From Candidatus Phyllobacterium onerii (GTDB taxonomy: Bacteria > Pseudomonadota > Alphaproteobacteria > Rhizobiales > Rhizobiaceae), in the NCBI RefSeq assembly GCF_028331445.1, contig NZ_JAQMHX010000001.1, positions 1,107,272 through 1,171,271 on the forward strand: a stretch of 64,000 bases of DNA. The letters run 5' to 3'. Made by a program: the position numbers and the translations under genes. Every line of letters begins with the position of its first letter. The stretch's first letter is position 1. Below the pieces are notes generated by a model. The model did not search any database, had not been told where the DNA came from, and saw nothing but the letters and a program-made list of their open reading frames with translations. This document shows positions 8,847-17,965 of this stretch, in pieces.

Positions 8847-9557
8847 ATGAAGCGCGGCAAGAACAGCCTTTACGACGATCTCAAGCGGCAGATTCTAACG
8901 ATGGAACTGGATCCTGATGAGGATCTGGACGAGGTGAGTCTGAGCGAGCGCTATGGGCTTTCCCGAACGCCTGTCCGCGAGATTTTCCGTCGCCTACAGG
9001 GCGAGGGTTACGTCGATATCCGCGAGAACCGCGGCGCACGCGTCATTCCGATGAACCATCAGACGCTTCGCCACTTCTTCCTTGTTGCTCCGATGGTTTA
9101 CGCTGCCATCGGCCGACTGGCTGTCCAGAACTTCAAGCCCCGCCAGTTGTCGGATCTTAAGGATACGCAGGAGCGCTTCCGCAGCGCCAGTGTCAGCGGC
9201 GACGCCTTCGCCATGGTGCTGGAGAACAACCGCTTTCACGAGATCATCGGTGAGATGTCCTACAACGCCTATCTGCAGCCGAGCCTTGGCCGGTTGTTGA
9301 TCGACCATGCCCGTATCGGTCACACGTTTTTCCGGCCGCGGAACGATGACATGCGCAAGCGACTGCAACTCGCCGTGGAACACCACGATGGCTTCATCGC
9401 TGCAATCAACGCGCACGACGAGGACACAGTCGTCGATCTTGTATTCGAGCATTGGGAATTGTCGCGCGAAAACATGGAGATGTTCATCGCGCCGGAGGGA
9501 ATGAGGGCGGATGCGCTCGTTGAAAAACCCGCCACATCCATGGAGAAGGTGCCGTGA
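8847..9557 (+). CDS. GntR-family regulator, FCD (FadR-C) type
   Basis: A 236-residue regulator with an N-terminal winged helix (LYDDLKRQILTMELDPDEDL ... RYGLSRTPVREIFRRLQ, about residues 8-60) and an all-helical FCD ligand-binding domain. The likely metal-binding histidines lie in NNRFHEIIGEM and AVEHHDGFIAAI. I use the ATG at 8847, with GGGAGG upstream, rather than the TTG three bases before. It overlaps the dapA-like gene by four bases and heads the catabolic block, so it is probably the substrate-responsive local regulator. Confidence 0.9.
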   Translation: MKRGKNSLYDDLKRQILTMELDPDEDLDEVSLSERYGLSRTPVREIFRRLQGEGYVDIRENRGARVIPMNHQTLRHFFLVAPMVYAAIGRLAVQNFKPRQLSDLKDTQERFRSASVSGDAFAMVLENNRFHEIIGEMSYNAYLQPSLGRLLIDHARIGHTFFRPRNDDMRKRLQLAVEHHDGFIAAINAHDEDTVVDLVFEHWELSRENMEMFIAPEGMRADALVEKPATSMEKVP

Positions 9558-10465
9558 CTTTCGAAGGTATCTATACGCCGGCGATCACGCCGCTCGGCCA
9601 AGATGGCCAGATCAACCGTGGCGCCTTTGCGGCAGTGCTCGAATCGCTCATCGAAGCAGGAGTGCACGGCATAATCGTAGGTGGATCGACGGGTGAATAC
9701 TATTCTCAAAGCGCCCAAGAGCGTTTCGATCTTGCGGCCTACGCCAAGGATGTGATCGGTACGAGGCTGCCACTAATCATCGGGACGGGCGCAACCAGAA
9801 CAGAAGATTCGGTCGAATACGCCAAAGCAGCAAAGGAAATTGGCGCAGACGCGGTTCTCGTTTCTTCCCCGCCATATGCCTTGCCGACCGAGCGCGAGAA
9901 CGCGGTCCATGCACTCACTGTCGACCGAGCGGCCAATCTGCCAATCATGCTTTACAACTATCCTGCCCGTATGGGGGTCGTGATGGGGGATGAGTACTTC
10001 TCCCGGGTCGGCAAATCCAGGAACGTCGTGGCCATCAAGGAGAGTTCCGGCGACACGGCCAATCTCCATCTGCTTGCCCGCAAGTTTCCCCATATTGCGC
10101 TTTCCTGCGGTTGGGATGACCAAGCTTTGGAATTCTTCGCATGGGGTGCCAAAAGCTGGGTTTGCGCCGGCTCGAACTTTCTCCCGCGTGAACATGTCGC
10201 CCTCTACGAAGCCTGCGTGCTCGAAAAGAATTTCGACAAGGGCCGCGCCATTATGACGGCCATGCTGCCTCTGATGGATTTTCTTGAGTGCGGCAAGTTC
10301 GTTCAGTCGATCAAATATGGATGCGAATTGATCGGGCTCGAAACCGGAAGCGTTCGTGCGCCGCTGCGCCCACTCAATTCCGAGCAAAAGCGAGCCCTCC
10401 AGACTGTCGTCGCCAACCTAAAGCGCACGGTCGCCCATATCACGTCGGGAGCCAACCATGCATGA
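9554..10465 (+). CDS. DapA/NanA-family (DHDPS-like) lyase
   Basis: A 303-residue (beta/alpha)8 aldolase-superfamily enzyme. It has GGSTGE (43-48), Tyr136 in LYNYPARMG and the Schiff-base Lys162 in VVAIKESSGD, so it should be catalytically competent. True DHDPS is unlikely, given the catabolic context. In this superfamily, relatives act as deaminases or dehydratases on keto acids, as in hydroxyproline degradation. The GTG start overlaps the GntR stop, and its end overlaps the ALDH start by eight bases, so the three are translated together. Confidence 0.88.
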   Translation: MTFEGIYTPAITPLGQDGQINRGAFAAVLESLIEAGVHGIIVGGSTGEYYSQSAQERFDLAAYAKDVIGTRLPLIIGTGATRTEDSVEYAKAAKEIGADAVLVSSPPYALPTERENAVHALTVDRAANLPIMLYNYPARMGVVMGDEYFSRVGKSRNVVAIKESSGDTANLHLLARKFPHIALSCGWDDQALEFFAWGAKSWVCAGSNFLPREHVALYEACVLEKNFDKGRAIMTAMLPLMDFLECGKFVQSIKYGCELIGLETGSVRAPLRPLNSEQKRALQTVVANLKRTVAHITSGANHA

Positions 10466-11975
10466 ACCGTTGACCGCTGCCGAATATAAGGCGATTGCCG
10501 CGGACATCCCGTTTCCGACCAATGCTTTCATTGGCGGAGCCTTCCGTCCGGCAAACTCAGGCAAGAGATTCAAAACTACCAATCCGGCGACCGGCGAGAC
10601 GCTTGCCGAGATCGCTGCGTGCGACGCCAGCGATGTCGATTTCGCCGTGTCCAAAGCCAAAGAGGCGTTTGATGATGGTCGCTGGCATCTCCAGTCGCCC
10701 GCAGAGCGCAAGGCCGTGCTGCTTAACTTCGCCAAGCTTCTCGAGCGGCATCGTCATGAACTGGCAGTGATGGAAAGTCTCGACAGCGGGAAGCCTGTGC
10801 GCGAATGCCAGACAGTCGACATCCCAGATACAATCCATACCCTCCGTTGGCATGCCGAGCTCATCGACAAGCTTTATGATCATACAGCACCCGTGGGCTC
10901 GAACGCACTGACTATGGTCGTGCGCGAACCCGTAGGCGTTGTGGGCTGCGTCTTGCCGTGGAACTTTCCGCTCCTGATGCTGGCCTGGAAGATTGGTCCG
11001 GCTCTTGCAGCCGGATGCTCGGTGATTGTGAAACCCGCTCAAGAGACAACTCTGACCACGCTTCGTGTTGCGGAACTTGCCCATGAAGCAGGTATCCCGG
11101 CGGGCGTCTTCAATGTCGTACCCGGCGGGGGCAAGGAAGTCGGTGAACCGATCGGCATGCATATGGACGTTGACATGGTGGCGTTCACCGGATCGACACC
11201 GACAGGTCGTCGTTTCCTGCGCTATGCTGCGGACTCCAATCTCAAGCGCGTGGTCCTTGAATGCGGCGGCAAAAATCCGGCTGTCGTTCTCGAAGATGCC
11301 GAGGACCTCGACCTCGTCGCCGAACAGATAGTCAACGGCGCGTTCTGGAATATGGGAGAGAACTGTTCCGCCACGTCGAGGCTCATCGTGCATGCCAAGG
11401 TCAAGGACGAATTGCTTGATCGGATCGGTGCCTACATGCGCGAATGGAAGATGGGAGACCCGCTCGATCCCGAAAATCGAATTGGCGCGCTCGTCAGCAA
11501 AAATCATTTCGACAAGGTGAACTCTTTTCTCGACAGTGTAAAAAGCGAGAAGCTCTCTGTCGCCTATGGCGGCGAAACGCAAAAGGGCATCTACATCGAG
11601 CCGACGGTCATTGACGGAGTTACGCCGGCAAGTCGCCTGTTTCAGGAAGAGATTTTCGGCCCGATACTCTCTGTCACGACGTTCAACTCCCTGGCAGAAG
11701 CCGTAGCTCTCGCCAACGACACGAACTATGGCCTGACGGCGTCCGTCTACACGGCAAGCCTGCGTCAGGCCATCAAGCTATCGCGGGAAATCCGGGCGGG
11801 CCTTGTGACCGTCAACTGCTTCGGCGAAGGCGACGCAACGACACCATTCGGCGGCTACAAAGAATCCGGTTTTGGCGGGCGCGACAAGTCGGTCTTCGCA
11901 CACTACAACTACTGCGAGTTGAAGACGATCTGGATCGATGTATCCGAACGGTCAGTGGCCGAGACGGTGAGATGA
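10458..11975 (+). CDS. NAD(P)-dependent aldehyde dehydrogenase, PuuC-like
   Basis: A 505-residue ALDH with the oxyanion-site PWNF (167-170), the cofactor loop FTGSTPTG (243-250), general base Glu268 in LECGGKNP and catalytic Cys303 in NMGENCSATS. It resembles the gamma-glutamyl-gamma-aminobutyraldehyde dehydrogenase group, which oxidises amino-aldehydes from amine breakdown. It overlaps the genes on both sides, and together with the FAD oxidoreductase it forms an amine-to-aldehyde-to-acid pair. The precise aldehyde is unknown. Confidence 0.92.
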   Translation: MHEPLTAAEYKAIAADIPFPTNAFIGGAFRPANSGKRFKTTNPATGETLAEIAACDASDVDFAVSKAKEAFDDGRWHLQSPAERKAVLLNFAKLLERHRHELAVMESLDSGKPVRECQTVDIPDTIHTLRWHAELIDKLYDHTAPVGSNALTMVVREPVGVVGCVLPWNFPLLMLAWKIGPALAAGCSVIVKPAQETTLTTLRVAELAHEAGIPAGVFNVVPGGGKEVGEPIGMHMDVDMVAFTGSTPTGRRFLRYAADSNLKRVVLECGGKNPAVVLEDAEDLDLVAEQIVNGAFWNMGENCSATSRLIVHAKVKDELLDRIGAYMREWKMGDPLDPENRIGALVSKNHFDKVNSFLDSVKSEKLSVAYGGETQKGIYIEPTVIDGVTPASRLFQEEIFGPILSVTTFNSLAEAVALANDTNYGLTASVYTASLRQAIKLSREIRAGLVTVNCFGEGDATTPFGGYKESGFGGRDKSVFAHYNYCELKTIWIDVSERSVAETVR

Positions 11976-13318
11976 TCACGAAGCCTGTGAAACGTCTGCC
12001 GGCAGAAAACGGCATCTCGGGCTGGGAGGCGATCAGTAAGCGTTCGTTTCCCGTCCGGAGCCTCGAAGGCAGCGTGACGGCCGACTGGTTGATCATCGGA
12101 GCGGGGTTCGCTGGACTTTCTGCCGCGCGTCGTCTGGTCCAGCTTCGACCGAACGACAAAATCGTCGTTCTGGACGCAAGTGAAGTGGGCAAAGGGACGT
12201 CCGGCCGAAATTCGGGATATATGATCGATGTTCCTCACAATCTGTCATCAGGCGAATATTCGCGCGGCGGTACCGATGCGACCACACTCGAAATGGCCCA
12301 AAACCGACTGGCCATAGCATTCGCATCCGAAGCAGCTGCGGAATACGGAATGTCTCGTGAGACGTTCGATCCATCGGGAAAAATCAATGCGGCGGCGACT
12401 GCGCGCGGCATGAAGTTGAATATGGCGTTTGGTGAATCCCTCAGGAACGCCGGTGAGAAACATGCCTTTCTTGACGCCGCTGAGATGCGCGAACTCACGG
12501 GATCGGACTATTACCTTGGTGGGCTATACACACCGGGCGCAGTCTTGATTCAACCTGCCGATTACATTCGTGCCTTCGCGGCAGGGCTATCAAAGAATGT
12601 TGACTTGTTCGAACGCTCACCCGTTACCTCATTGAAACGGGACAATGGCATCTGGATCGCGTCGTCGCCGAAGGGGCAAGTCACCGCCAAGAAGGTAATC
12701 GTCGCTGTCAACGGCCACATCGATGATTTTGGATACTTCAGTGGGCGTCTGATGCACATCTTCGCCTATGCGTCGATGACCGCTCCTTTCCCCGCCAATG
12801 ATTTCGGCCGCAGAATGTCCGGACGAGACCAGTGGGCACTGCTTCCGGCCGATGCAATGGGCGCCACGGTTCGCAAGATCACCTCCGGCGGTCAATCGCG
12901 CATCGTGATCCGCACGAAATACACTTATGAGACAACGATTACAGTGACGGATCGGCGCATGGCGAAAATGGCCGAGGAGCATCGCCACTCTCTTGATGCC
13001 AGATTTCCAGGCCTGTCAGCCGTGCCGTTCGAATTTAGTTGGGCTGGGCGTCTTTGTCTCAGTTTGAACCACGTACCCGCCTTCGGCGAGGTAGATGAGG
13101 GCCTCTATTCTGCGTGCTGCGAGAATGGCCTCGGTACCGTGAAAAGTACGCTTGCGGGCCTCATGGCCGCTGATTTGGCGACCGGCACCCGCTCCAACAT
13201 GCTCGATAAATTTTCGGATCAGCCGAAGCCTTCGAAGCTTCCGCCCGAGCCGTTCGCCTGGCTCGGCGTCAACGCTGTGATCCGTTTGCAGGAATTGCGT
13301 GCAGGCCGCGAGGGATAA
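11972..13318 (+). CDS. FAD-dependent amine/amino acid oxidoreductase (DAO family, PuuB/OrdL-like)
   Basis: A 448-residue flavoprotein with the Rossmann dinucleotide motif IIGAGFAGLSAARR (41-54) and the DAO-type C-terminal GLGTVKSTLAGLMAADLATG segment. The family oxidises secondary or N-substituted amines (gamma-glutamylputrescine, sarcosine-like compounds) to an aldehyde or imine. The ATG overlaps the ALDH stop (ATGA). Together the two enzymes suggest oxidative opening or demethylation of an imported amine. Confidence 0.9.
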   Translation: MITKPVKRLPAENGISGWEAISKRSFPVRSLEGSVTADWLIIGAGFAGLSAARRLVQLRPNDKIVVLDASEVGKGTSGRNSGYMIDVPHNLSSGEYSRGGTDATTLEMAQNRLAIAFASEAAAEYGMSRETFDPSGKINAAATARGMKLNMAFGESLRNAGEKHAFLDAAEMRELTGSDYYLGGLYTPGAVLIQPADYIRAFAAGLSKNVDLFERSPVTSLKRDNGIWIASSPKGQVTAKKVIVAVNGHIDDFGYFSGRLMHIFAYASMTAPFPANDFGRRMSGRDQWALLPADAMGATVRKITSGGQSRIVIRTKYTYETTITVTDRRMAKMAEEHRHSLDARFPGLSAVPFEFSWAGRLCLSLNHVPAFGEVDEGLYSACCENGLGTVKSTLAGLMAADLATGTRSNMLDKFSDQPKPSKLPPEPFAWLGVNAVIRLQELRAGREG

Positions 13319-13397
13319 ACCCTTACCGCGCAATGTGAAGACCGCGCCATACGCAGGTCTTCAACAAGAACGGGAACAAGAAAGCAGGAGAGTGACG

Positions 13398-14249
13398 ATG
13401 AAGACTTTGTGGAAGGCGCTTTGCGCGGCGGCGGTGGTCGGTATGACCATGCTGTCTGCCCATGCCGAGGAGAAGACAATTACCGTAGGAACGATGTCCT
13501 GGGAGGACCTCACCCCTATCACTGGGATCACTAAACAAGTACTGGAAGACTCCGGTTACACTGTGAAGGTCGTGCCGTTCTCCGAGTGGGGCATTGCCTA
13601 CGCTGCGCTGACAAAGGGCGACATCCAGATCCTCGCCTCACAGACTGACTACGTCGCTCAGGACTATTGGGACAAGAACAAGAAACGCCTCGAGAAAATC
13701 GCTCCAGTCTCTCACGGTCTGTTCCAGGGCGTGGCCGTCCCGAAATATGTGACGATCGACTCCATGGACCAGCTCAATGAAAACGCCGACAAGTTTGGTG
13801 GCAAGATCGTGGGCATAGAACCCGGTTCGGGACTGATGCGCGACACAAGCAATTCCGTCAAAGAGTATGACCTCAAGCTTCAGCTTGTTGAAGGCAGTAC
13901 CGCGGCGATGACCGCAGCACTGAAGTCGGCCACTGATCGCAAGGAATGGATTGCAGTGACCATCTGGGAGCCGTCCTGGATGATGCAGAAGTACGATGTA
14001 AAGTTCCTGAAGGATCCCAAGGGCGTATTCCCACCACCCCAGAGCTACTACTGGATCGGGCAGAAGGGTTTCTCGGCAGAAAACCCACATGCCCGCGAGA
14101 TACTCGCCAGCGTCTACGTCCCGCTCGCCGACATAACCGCGATCAACAGCGCAGTTAACGAAGGCAAGACCATGGACGAGGCTGTGAAGGATTGGACCGA
14201 TACACACGCGGACCTTTTGAAGCGCTGGGAAAATATCAAGAGCGAGTGA
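13398..14249 (+). CDS. Betaine-type ABC transporter substrate-binding protein (OpuAC/ProX)
   Basis: A 283-residue periplasmic protein with signal peptide MKTLWKALCAAAVVGMTMLS and cleavage after HAEE. The start is set by CAGGAG upstream and the signal peptide; the frame extends 33 codons further but overlaps the oxidoreductase. OpuAC-like proteins bind trimethylammonium or dimethylsulfonium groups in an aromatic cage; Trp residues at SWEDLTP, SEWGIAY, TIWEPSWMMQ and YYWIGQKG are available. With the ATPase and two permeases downstream it makes a complete importer. Confidence 0.9.
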   Translation: MKTLWKALCAAAVVGMTMLSAHAEEKTITVGTMSWEDLTPITGITKQVLEDSGYTVKVVPFSEWGIAYAALTKGDIQILASQTDYVAQDYWDKNKKRLEKIAPVSHGLFQGVAVPKYVTIDSMDQLNENADKFGGKIVGIEPGSGLMRDTSNSVKEYDLKLQLVEGSTAAMTAALKSATDRKEWIAVTIWEPSWMMQKYDVKFLKDPKGVFPPPQSYYWIGQKGFSAENPHAREILASVYVPLADITAINSAVNEGKTMDEAVKDWTDTHADLLKRWENIKSE

Positions 14250-14334
14250 CCTTGAAAAATGCGGGTCGTCCCGACGCGGCGGCCCGCAATCGGCAACAAT
14301 CAGACCAGCAGAAGGCTGGCTTGCGGGGAACGCG

Positions 14335-15423
14335 ATGAACACGATCAACGATGCCAATGAAGTGCTAGTGGACTGCCAGTCTGTCTGGAAGATATTCGGT
14401 GCTCGCTCGTCGGCTGCTGCAAAGGCGGTTTCCGAGCGGGGGCTGTCCAAGTCGCAGGTTCTCAATGAGTTCAACTGCGTGGTCGGGGTCTCCGGCGCGA
14501 GCCTTCAGGTCCGGCGTGGTGAGATTTTCTGCATCATGGGCCTTTCCGGCAGCGGAAAATCGACACTTATCCGTTTGCTGAACAGGCTGATCGAGCCGAG
14601 TTCCGGTAAGATTACAGTGAAGGGCAAAGACATTGCTTCCCTCAATGCCGGCGAGCTCCGAGATATGCGGGCGCGAAATATCGGCATGGTATTCCAGAGC
14701 GTCGCACTTCTCCCGCACCGGACGGTGCTCGAGAACGCCGCCTTTGGCCTTGAAGTCCGAGGCATCGCAAAGGACGAGCGGAATGAGATCGCGCGGGCCG
14801 CGCTGGAAAAGGTCGGCCTCGGCGATTGGACAGCACGTTACCCGGACGAGTTGTCTGGCGGCATGCAGCAGCGCGTCGGTCTCGCCCGAGCCCTTGCGGC
14901 GGATCCTGAAATCATCCTCATGGATGAGCCATTTAGCGCGCTTGATCCGCTCATTCGCCGACAGCTGCAGGACGAGTTCCGGCAACTGACAAAGTCGCTC
15001 GGAAAATCAGCCGTGTTCATCACGCATGACCTTGAAGAGGCCATCCGTATCGGCGACCGGATCGCAATTATGAAGGACGGCGTGATCGTCCAGGTGGGCA
15101 CCGCGGAGCAAATCGTCACCAAGCCCGCCGACGGTTACGTCGCCGACTTTGTGGCGGGCATTTCAAAAATCCATCTGGTCAGAGCACATTCGGTGATGCA
15201 GCCAGTCGCCGAATACAGGCGTTTGCATGCTGACGCCAAGCTGGACTCCCTGTTGCACGCATCGCCGGAGGCTGACATCGCCGAGCTGATCGATCTGACG
15301 ATGCAGTCGGATCGCGACGCTGTCGCAGTGGTTGATAACGGCGCGATCATCGGTGTGGTGACCACACGTGGCCTGCTTCGCGGTGTTGCCGGAACGTCAG
15401 CGGCCACAGTGGACGTCGGGTAG
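14335..15423 (+). CDS. Betaine/proline-type ABC transporter ATP-binding protein with CBS tail (ProV/OpuAA-like)
   Basis: A 362-residue ATPase with Walker A GLSGSGKST (69-77), signature LSGGMQQR, Walker B EIILMDEPFSALD and an H-loop ITHDLEEAIRIGD. The last 90 residues form CBS-like repeats, which in ProV/OpuA sense ionic strength. An N-terminal extension of about 40 residues precedes the core, as is usual for this subfamily. It belongs to the transporter operon and probably powers uptake of the compound degraded by the neighbouring enzymes. Confidence 0.92.
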   Translation: MNTINDANEVLVDCQSVWKIFGARSSAAAKAVSERGLSKSQVLNEFNCVVGVSGASLQVRRGEIFCIMGLSGSGKSTLIRLLNRLIEPSSGKITVKGKDIASLNAGELRDMRARNIGMVFQSVALLPHRTVLENAAFGLEVRGIAKDERNEIARAALEKVGLGDWTARYPDELSGGMQQRVGLARALAADPEIILMDEPFSALDPLIRRQLQDEFRQLTKSLGKSAVFITHDLEEAIRIGDRIAIMKDGVIVQVGTAEQIVTKPADGYVADFVAGISKIHLVRAHSVMQPVAEYRRLHADAKLDSLLHASPEADIAELIDLTMQSDRDAVAVVDNGAIIGVVTTRGLLRGVAGTSAATVDVG

Positions 15424-15435
15424 AGGGGAAATGGC

Positions 15436-16284
15436 ATGGATATCTCAGTCATTACCGATACGTTCGATGAATGGACAGACATCGCGCTTAGCTGGATCAG
15501 CGACAACGGTGAAGGCCTGTTCGACTTCATCCGCGCGGTTCTCGAGGGTACGTACGACAGCATCCTTTGGCTGCTTCAGCTGGCCCCGTTCTATGTGATC
15601 GCGATCATCGCTGCAGCGCTCGGATCGCGCCTGGTCAATATCTGGTTTGGTGCGTTGGCAGGTCTTGCCCTTATCCTATGTGCCTTCATGGGATTGTGGG
15701 CCGAGACAATGAGTACGCTCGCCCTGGTGATGACTGCGACTGTGCTCGCCCTTTTTGTAGGGGTTCCGATTGGTGTCGTTGCAGGATTTTCGCCGACACT
15801 TGACCGTGTCCTGGAGCCTGTACTCGACCTCATTCAGACACTTCCGCCTTACATCTATCTCCTTCCTGCGATCGCACTCCTAGGCTATGGACCGGCGACG
15901 GCACTTATCGCCACTGTTATCGTTGCGATGCCGCCGGCGATCCGGTTAACGTCACTCGGCATCCGTATGACACCACGTGAGTTCATCGAACTAGGCCAAG
16001 CGACTGGTCTAACGCCGTGGCAGATGTTTACCAAGATCCGACTTCCTTTCGCGGTCCCCAGCGTGATGGCGGGCATCAATCAAAGCCTCATGATGGCCTT
16101 CGGTATGGTCGTCATAGCGGGTATCGTTGGCTCAGGTGGCCTCGGTGAGACTATCTACGGCTCCATCCGAACGCTGGATATCGCTACTTCGATCAACGCT
16201 GCGATTGCCATTGTCATACTCACGATGGTCCTCGACCGGCTCACACAAAGCGCGGTCGACCGTATGAAGGAGACAGACCGATGA
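15436..16284 (+). CDS. Betaine-type ABC transporter permease 1 (ProW-like)
   Basis: A 282-residue inner-membrane permease with about six transmembrane helices and the EAA-type loop IELGQATGLTPWQMFTKIRL that contacts the ATPase. GGSGGLGE-like glycine patterns near the end (VGSGGLGETI) are typical of the ProW family. The start has GAGGGG upstream. It overlaps permease 2 by four bases; two separate permeases mean a heterodimeric channel rather than the single ProW of enterics. Confidence 0.92.
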   Translation: MDISVITDTFDEWTDIALSWISDNGEGLFDFIRAVLEGTYDSILWLLQLAPFYVIAIIAAALGSRLVNIWFGALAGLALILCAFMGLWAETMSTLALVMTATVLALFVGVPIGVVAGFSPTLDRVLEPVLDLIQTLPPYIYLLPAIALLGYGPATALIATVIVAMPPAIRLTSLGIRMTPREFIELGQATGLTPWQMFTKIRLPFAVPSVMAGINQSLMMAFGMVVIAGIVGSGGLGETIYGSIRTLDIATSINAAIAIVILTMVLDRLTQSAVDRMKETDR

Positions 16285-17138
16285 ACCCTGAGTCATTCCA
16301 GTTATCACCCGGTAAGTACCTGGCTCCAACCGTCGATTGGCTCAACACCAATTTTCATCCATTCTTTGACGGGCTGGCAAGACTGATAGAATCCGTGTTG
16401 GGCGGCATCGAAACGGCCCTGTTATTCTTGCCGCCCTATGCGGTCATTCTTGCGGCCGTCGCTCTCGCTGCGGCCGTCACCAGTGTGCGTGTCGCTTTGA
16501 TCACATTGATTTCCTTATCCTTCTGTTGGCTGGTCGGTTTTTGGACGGCTTCAATGCAGACGCTGGCTCTTGTCACGGTCGCGGTTATCATCTCGGTTTT
16601 CATTGCGTTTCCCTTAGGCGTCCTCGCGTCGCGGCACAGGAGATTTGAATCCGCCATCCGTCCAGTGCTCGACATCATGCAGACCGTTCCGCCTTGGGTT
16701 TATCTCATTCCGGCCGTCATGATCTTCAGCCTCGGCCGCGTGCCTGCCATCATTGCTACAATTGTTTACGGCATCCCACCGATGCTGCGATTGACGACGC
16801 TGGCATTCAACCAAGTCCCGAAAGACCTGCTTGAGCTTGGACAGGCGACCGGCGCGTCTCCAAAATCTATTCTTCTAAAAATCGAAATTCCATCGGCCAT
16901 GCCAACGCTTCTGGTGGGCTTGAACCAGTGCATACTTCTATCGTTGGCAATGGTCGTTCTGGCCGGCCTCGTTGGGGCAGGTGGTCTTGGCGCCGAGGTT
17001 ACGCGCGGCCTGACCCGCATGGAAATGGGACTTGGCTTGCGGGCAGGTCTGGCTATCGTCGCGATTGCCATTCTCCTCGACAGGCTGACGCGAGGCGCAT
17101 TGCAACGCGGCCGTAACCCGGTTGGAACCGCGGCTTAA
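16281..17138 (+). CDS. Betaine-type ABC transporter permease 2 (ProW-like)
   Basis: A 285-residue paralogue of the preceding permease, with the matching EAA loop LLELGQATGASPKSILLKIEI and VGAGGLGAEV near the end. About six transmembrane helices are visible. It is translationally coupled to permease 1 (ATGA overlap). The pair forms the membrane channel of the importer. Confidence 0.92.
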   Translation: MNPESFQLSPGKYLAPTVDWLNTNFHPFFDGLARLIESVLGGIETALLFLPPYAVILAAVALAAAVTSVRVALITLISLSFCWLVGFWTASMQTLALVTVAVIISVFIAFPLGVLASRHRRFESAIRPVLDIMQTVPPWVYLIPAVMIFSLGRVPAIIATIVYGIPPMLRLTTLAFNQVPKDLLELGQATGASPKSILLKIEIPSAMPTLLVGLNQCILLSLAMVVLAGLVGAGGLGAEVTRGLTRMEMGLGLRAGLAIVAIAILLDRLTRGALQRGRNPVGTAA

Positions 17139-17162
17139 ACCACAAAGAGGGAAGTCCGAGCC

Positions 17163-17963
17163 ATGATTGATGTCGGCCGTGTAGGTATAATTGGAGGTTC
17201 GGGATGGCTGGGGACAGCCATCGCGAAAGCGCTTGTCGGTTCCCGCACAATTTCCGTTGAGCAGCTCACTTGCTCGTTCCGGCGTGGAATACCCGAAAAT
17301 TCTGTGAATTGCCATTGGACAGGCGACAACAGTGAACTTGTGAAGAGGTCTGATGTCATAGTGCTCTCGGTGAGGCCGGATGACTGGAGAGCGGTTGACA
17401 TCAATGCCGACCGACGACTGGTGATTTCGGTCATGGCTGGAGTGACGGTCGAAGACATCAAGCAAAGAACAGGCAGCACTCGTGTCGGCCGTGCGCTGCC
17501 CAATGCGGCAGCGGAACTCGGATATTCCTATACTCCCTTCTTCATAGATTCGCCCGAACCCAAGGATAGCGATACGATAGCAACGCTGTTTCGCAGTTGC
17601 GGTTTGGTCGATGCGGTGAGCGAGGAAGAGCATATCGACTATTTCACGGCGATGTCCGGCTCAGGTGCGGCATTCCCGGCTTTGCTCGCCGAAGCGATGA
17701 TGGCGGACGCCGTCAAACGAGGCGTGCCCGCTGGCATAGCACGCCGCGCTGCAGAGCAGGTCATGATTGGGGCCGGCAGGCTTCAGGAAGTCAATGGTCT
17801 GTCGCCGGCTGACACCGTCAAGGCGTTCGTGGATTACAAAGGCACGACGGCAGCTGGCATCATTGCCATGCGGCAGATGGGATTTGACAGTACGGTTGGC
17901 GCCGGTCTCGATGCCGCATTCCGGAAGGCCCAGGCTCTTTCGATCAGGTCCAAGGAGGATTGA
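17163..17963 (+). CDS. Pyrroline-5-carboxylate reductase-like protein (ProC family)
   Basis: A 266-residue NAD(P)-binding protein starting with the Rossmann motif VGIIGGSGWLGTAIAKAL and ending with the ProC dimer domain (TAMSGSGAAFPALLAEAMMADAV). The usual role is reduction of a cyclic imine such as P5C; in a catabolic block it may act on another cyclic imine or run in the oxidative direction. It follows permease 2 by 24 bp and precedes the GlxA-type regulator by two bases. Confidence 0.85.
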   Translation: MIDVGRVGIIGGSGWLGTAIAKALVGSRTISVEQLTCSFRRGIPENSVNCHWTGDNSELVKRSDVIVLSVRPDDWRAVDINADRRLVISVMAGVTVEDIKQRTGSTRVGRALPNAAAELGYSYTPFFIDSPEPKDSDTIATLFRSCGLVDAVSEEEHIDYFTAMSGSGAAFPALLAEAMMADAVKRGVPAGIARRAAEQVMIGAGRLQEVNGLSPADTVKAFVDYKGTTAAGIIAMRQMGFDSTVGAGLDAAFRKAQALSIRSKED

Positions 17964-17965
17964 CG